Below, piece after piece: positions 6,038 to 8,563 of a DNA stretch of 8,563 nucleotides; the stretch's first letter is position 1; each line of letters begins with the position of its first letter. The translations under genes and the position numbers were made by a program. Under the pieces are notes generated by a model that worked only from the letters and a program-made list of their open reading frames with translations, made no database searches and was not told the DNA's origin. The stretch lies in assembly GCA_028717165.1 (NCBI GenBank), contig JAQUOK010000093.1, positions 1 to 8,563 on the forward strand. Direction: 5' to 3'. The stretch comes from Victivallaceae bacterium (GTDB taxonomy: Bacteria; Verrucomicrobiota; Lentisphaeria; Victivallales; Victivallaceae).

Positions 6038-7153
6038 ATGAATAAGGCCGATTTGATCTTTGCCGCCGGTGAAAATTCCGCGGATATACTTTATGCCAGC
6101 GGCTTTCAGGCACCTGATCCGTTCATTTACTTTTCCTGCCTTCAGGAACATGCCGTAATCGTTTCCGCGCTTGAGCAGGATCGCGCCGAAAGGGAATGTA
6201 AAACGAATATCACTATTTTCGGGCGCAATGAGTTCTCAAAGGACGACAAGGCAAGCGATCTGGATGTGATCTGTTCGCTGGCGCAGAGCCGTGAAATCAG
6301 CGAATTCAGGGTGCCGCACGATTTTCCGCTCGGCCTTGCCGACGATTTGCGGAAGCGGGGCCTGGCGGTAAGGGCCGAAAAAGGGGTTTTTTACCCGGAG
6401 CGCCAGTATAAATCCGAAGGAGAAATATCTCTCATCGAGGCGGCGCAGCGGGTTGCGGAAACCGGAATGCGGCGCGGTATTGGTATCATCAGAGAGGCAT
6501 CCGTCAATAATGACCGCATACTGGAGTGGAACGGCAATATCCTGAGTTCGGAAATACTGCAGGCGGAAATTAATATCGCCATGCTGCGTCTGGGCGGCTT
6601 TGCCGATGCGACGATTGCCGCCTGCGGAGGACAGGCCGCCGAGCCTCATAACACCGGTTCCGGCCCGGTTTATGCGGGGAAACCGCTGATCATGGATATT
6701 TTCCCGCGGATGAAAAAAAGCGGCTATTGGGGGGATATAACCCGGACGATCGTTAAGGGCGGAGCTCCGGAAATCGTCAGGAAAGCTTACGAGGCAGTTT
6801 TCGAAGCGCGCGAGTATGCGAAAACCTTGATCCGGCCCGGAGCCGTTCCCGCTGAAATCCACCAGGCGGCCAAGGAACTGATGGAAAGGCACGGTTTCCG
6901 TACCGGGCGTCAGGACGGGCGCAATTTCGGTTTTTTTCATGGGCTTGGGCACAGTGTCGGACTGGCAATCCATGAGAAGCCGCCTTTGTGTCCGGTGAAC
7001 AGCGAGCCGTTACGGGGAGGGGAGGTAGTTACGGTGGAGCCGGGGTTGTACTATCCGGAATGGGGCGGAGTGCGGCTTGAGGATATTGTCGTGGTGACTC
7101 CTGACGGCTGCCGTTGTCTGACCGCAATGGAAAATATCCTTGAAATAGAGTAG
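6038..7153 (+). CDS. M24-family metallopeptidase (Xaa-Pro aminopeptidase/prolidase-like)
   Basis: This is a cytosolic dinuclear-metal peptidase of the M24B (creatinase-fold) family, expected to remove N-terminal residues before proline or to split Xaa-Pro dipeptides. It has 371 residues. Positions 1-125 form a creatinase-type N-terminal domain and 130-371 the pita-bread catalytic domain. All five metal ligands are visible: D220 (IMDIFPR), D233 (GDITRT), H305 (HGLGHSVG), E334 (VEPG) and E348 (VRLED). Supporting histidines are H204 (EPHNTG) and H312 (HEKP), typical of proline-specific members. There is no signal peptide. AGGAAAG lies upstream, but its spacing fits an out-of-frame ATG at 6031 better (6 nt against 13 nt to 6038). 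The gene is divergent from plsY. Exact specificity (PepP or PepQ) cannot be fixed from sequence alone. Confidence 0.93.
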   Translation: MNKADLIFAAGENSADILYASGFQAPDPFIYFSCLQEHAVIVSALEQDRAERECKTNITIFGRNEFSKDDKASDLDVICSLAQSREISEFRVPHDFPLGLADDLRKRGLAVRAEKGVFYPERQYKSEGEISLIEAAQRVAETGMRRGIGIIREASVNNDRILEWNGNILSSEILQAEINIAMLRLGGFADATIAACGGQAAEPHNTGSGPVYAGKPLIMDIFPRMKKSGYWGDITRTIVKGGAPEIVRKAYEAVFEAREYAKTLIRPGAVPAEIHQAAKELMERHGFRTGRQDGRNFGFFHGLGHSVGLAIHEKPPLCPVNSEPLRGGEVVTVEPGLYYPEWGGVRLEDIVVVTPDGCRCLTAMENILEIE

Positions 7154-7247
7154 TCGTTAAGTTGTACGCGACGGCTTTACTGCCTTGATTATGAAGCAAA
7201 ATAGACTTTTTCAGTAACGACTATTTAAAGGTTTTTCAGTAACGACT
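7152..7247 (+). repeat. Direct and inverted repeats in the acetyltransferase leader
   Basis: TTTTTCAGTAACGACT occurs twice, at 7207-7222 and 7232-7247, with a 25-nt period. The reverse complement of its end, AGTCGTTA, occurs at 7152-7159, starting inside the peptidase stop codon. The left copy can therefore pair with either right copy (TAGTCGTTA with TAACGACTA, 9 bp, for the first). The second copy abuts the GGAG ribosome site (7248-7251) of the next gene. A local tandem duplication, a paired operator or alternative leader hairpins are all possible. The rest of this 102-nt gap shows no strong terminator or promoter. Confidence 0.6.
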
Positions 7248-7255
7248 GGAGTAAA

Positions 7256-7768
7256 ATGAACGACATACAATTTGTCCGAATAAAGTGTGAAGATATTCCG
7301 GAACTGCGTGTTGCCGCGGCAACGATATGGCCGGAATGTTATGCCGCTATCCTTAGCCGGGAGCAGATCGAATACATGTTGAACCGGATGTATTCGCCGG
7401 AAAAGATAAAACATGAAATCGAGCATGAAAAGATCCATTATTTTTTTATTTGCCATGACGGCGCCAAGATCGGTTTTCTGTCGCTCGGCCCGTACCCTGA
7501 AATTGCAGGGCGGGCGAAACTCCACAAACTTTATCTTTATCCCGAATTTCACGGCAAAGGCCTGGGAACCGCTTCCTTAAGGAAGGTTTTTGAACTGGCG
7601 TCTGAACAGGGGTATTCGTCAATATGCCTGAATGTCAATAAAAATAATCATCCCGCGATAAAAGCCTATGAGCGCAACGGTTTTGTAAAACTCGAAGCGG
7701 TGGTGAATGATATTGGCGGCGGTTATCTAATGGATGACTACGTGATGCTTGCCGTGATTCAGTATTAA
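7256..7768 (+). CDS. GNAT family N-acetyltransferase
   Basis: The product is a cytosolic acetyl-CoA-dependent N-acetyltransferase of the GNAT superfamily (Acetyltransf_1); its acceptor is unknown. It has 170 residues, one complete domain. The N-terminal part carries IWPECYAAILSREQIEYML (24-42), seen in a subgroup close to PaiA-type and uncharacterised small-molecule acetyltransferases. Motif A, KLYLYPEFHGKGLG (91-104), has the pyrophosphate-binding HGKGLG loop. Motif B is LNVNKNNHPAIKAYERNGF (125-143). The C-terminal DIGGGYLMDDYVM (152-164) is usual for this subgroup. GGAG 4-7 nt before the ATG supports the start. It follows the peptidase gene on the same strand at 102 nt and may be co-transcribed. 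It ends 12 nt before a convergent gene. Confidence 0.9.
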   Translation: MNDIQFVRIKCEDIPELRVAAATIWPECYAAILSREQIEYMLNRMYSPEKIKHEIEHEKIHYFFICHDGAKIGFLSLGPYPEIAGRAKLHKLYLYPEFHGKGLGTASLRKVFELASEQGYSSICLNVNKNNHPAIKAYERNGFVKLEAVVNDIGGGYLMDDYVMLAVIQY

Positions 7769-7780
7769 CGATATTTGCTG

Positions 7781-8563
7781 TTACTTTTTTTTACCGGGAG
7801 ATTGGCCGGCCGGTACGTATTTAGTATCGGTCGAATGGCAGAACGGACATTCTGCCGCTGCCGGACTGCTGCCGGCGGTTTTTTTCCGGGCTGATGACGG
7901 CCGGTAAGGGAAATCTTTGCCGCAGGCATTGCAGTGATAAGTAAAACCCATGGGCTTACGGCATTTTGAACAATATTGTTTATTTATATCTTTAAACCTG
8001 CGGATTTCCCGATGTCCGTCACTGCATATTATATTGTAACGGCATAGAGGGTCGTCTACTTTCGGAGCCGCCATGACGAAATTCCAGGTTCCCAGAAGGA
8101 TAATCGCGGCGCAGGAAAAAGCGCAGAACGTGGTAAACGCTTTAGATGGACGGCGTTCCGACTCGTATAAGTCAACCAGATAATCCACCAGAATGACGGC
8201 TATTGCCATAAGAAAATATTTTTCCGCTTTCTGATGAAAATAATTCTTGATCTTATGAATTTGCGGAGGATTGTCGGTAATGATTATCTGCGTTCTCCTG
8301 GACGGTTCCGGTTCGCCCGCAGTCGGCGAAGCCGGTTCATCCGCCGGTATTGCCGGATAAGCGCCTTGGGAGCTGAGTCGCCGGCGCGAAGACACGCCTG
8401 CCGTGATCGGGTCTCCGACCATGGTGGACGGCGGCCGCCCCATATCGGAGAAATGTCCGGTATCCAGCTTGTCCGGCAGTGAGAAACTGGAAGTTTCCGG
8501 AACGACGTTTTCTTCTCCGCACCTGACGCATTCGATTACTGTGCCCGCCAGCTCTTTTTCTGC
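7781..8563 (-). CDS. Unrecognised zinc-ribbon membrane protein (5' partial)
   Basis: I do not recognise this protein. The reading frame stays open to the right edge, giving 260 visible residues, so the start lies beyond the window. The ATG at 8443 has no ribosome site and would cut off a cysteine pair, so I reject it as the start. Visible parts are VIECVRCGEEN (9-19, CxxC), then a low-complexity Pro/Ser/Arg-rich linker (about 35-100), and two hydrophobic helices (about 115-133 and 142-165). A cysteine-rich tail follows, with C174, C180, a four-cysteine zinc ribbon CSKC (198-201)/CNAC (211-214), and a last CPFC (239-242) before a Lys-rich end. Both soluble ends would lie on the same side of the membrane, probably the cytoplasm. 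Metal binding is likely; the function is unknown. It is convergent with the acetyltransferase. Confidence 0.75.
   Translation of the reverse strand, partial: AEKELAGTVIECVRCGEENVVPETSSFSLPDKLDTGHFSDMGRPPSTMVGDPITAGVSSRRRLSSQGAYPAIPADEPASPTAGEPEPSRRTQIIITDNPPQIHKIKNYFHQKAEKYFLMAIAVILVDYLVDLYESERRPSKAFTTFCAFSCAAIILLGTWNFVMAAPKVDDPLCRYNIICSDGHREIRRFKDINKQYCSKCRKPMGFTYHCNACGKDFPYRPSSARKKTAGSSPAAAECPFCHSTDTKYVPAGQSPGKKK

Noticed and set aside
6236..6973. A 245-codon minus-strand frame opposite the M24 peptidase gene.
   Set aside because: The plus-strand gene has all catalytic ligands; the antisense frame has no recognisable motif and no ribosome site.
7790..7820. GC-rich inverted sequence TACCGG/CCGGTA and a T-run near the convergent ends of the acetyltransferase and zinc-ribbon genes.
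   Set aside because: The T-run lies before the stem for + transcripts, and on the minus strand the stem is followed by A, so it is not a terminator in either direction. It also lies within the zinc-ribbon coding end.

Overview
This window looks like ordinary bacterial chromosome of moderate GC content, densely coded on both strands. No single gene fixes the lineage. Three features are mildly suggestive of a Gram-negative bacterium, perhaps of the Planctomycetes-Verrucomicrobia-Lentisphaerae group: a long-form PurC, an rplU that stands without rpmA, and a GpsA whose nucleotide-binding loop begins LSDGSWG. That placement is a weak inference. No tRNA, rRNA, CRISPR array, phage gene or complete transposase is visible.

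Layout. (1) Positions 1-1653 (+) hold the 3' part of a Na+/phosphate cotransporter gene with a C-terminal PhoU-like domain; its true start lies before the window. (2) Positions 1654-1926 are a leader region with a candidate promoter and hairpin, followed by rplU (ribosomal protein L21, 1927-2241, +) and its own terminator. (3) purC (2348-3244, +) makes SAICAR in purine synthesis. (4) Positions 3245-3547 hold a hairpin-rich intergenic region. Within it, 3378-3519 is bounded by perfect 15-bp inverted repeats ending in CTAG, like a miniature transposable element, and a + strand terminator follows. (5) A leftward cluster runs plsY (5942-5289), gpsA (5279-4278) and a family 2 glycosyltransferase (4273-3602 as read). 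GpsA makes sn-glycerol-3-phosphate and PlsY acylates it, so the first two genes form the entry to phospholipid synthesis. The glycosyltransferase probably acts at the membrane, and its reading frame is broken in a run of seven A. (6) Divergent from plsY is an M24-family aminopeptidase/prolidase-like gene (6038-7153, +). It is followed by a GNAT acetyltransferase gene (7256-7768, +) whose leader contains a 25-nt-period duplication. (7) A convergent gene (8563-7781, -) encodes an unrecognised two-helix membrane protein with zinc-ribbon cysteines, and it runs off the right edge.

The most notable points are the glycosyltransferase frameshift, where the family-like C-terminus continues in the -1 frame after WGKK; the inverted-repeat element that supplies the stop codon of that displaced frame; the repeated leader of the acetyltransferase; and the unrecognised zinc-ribbon membrane protein. 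I see no clear evidence of a new multi-gene system here.
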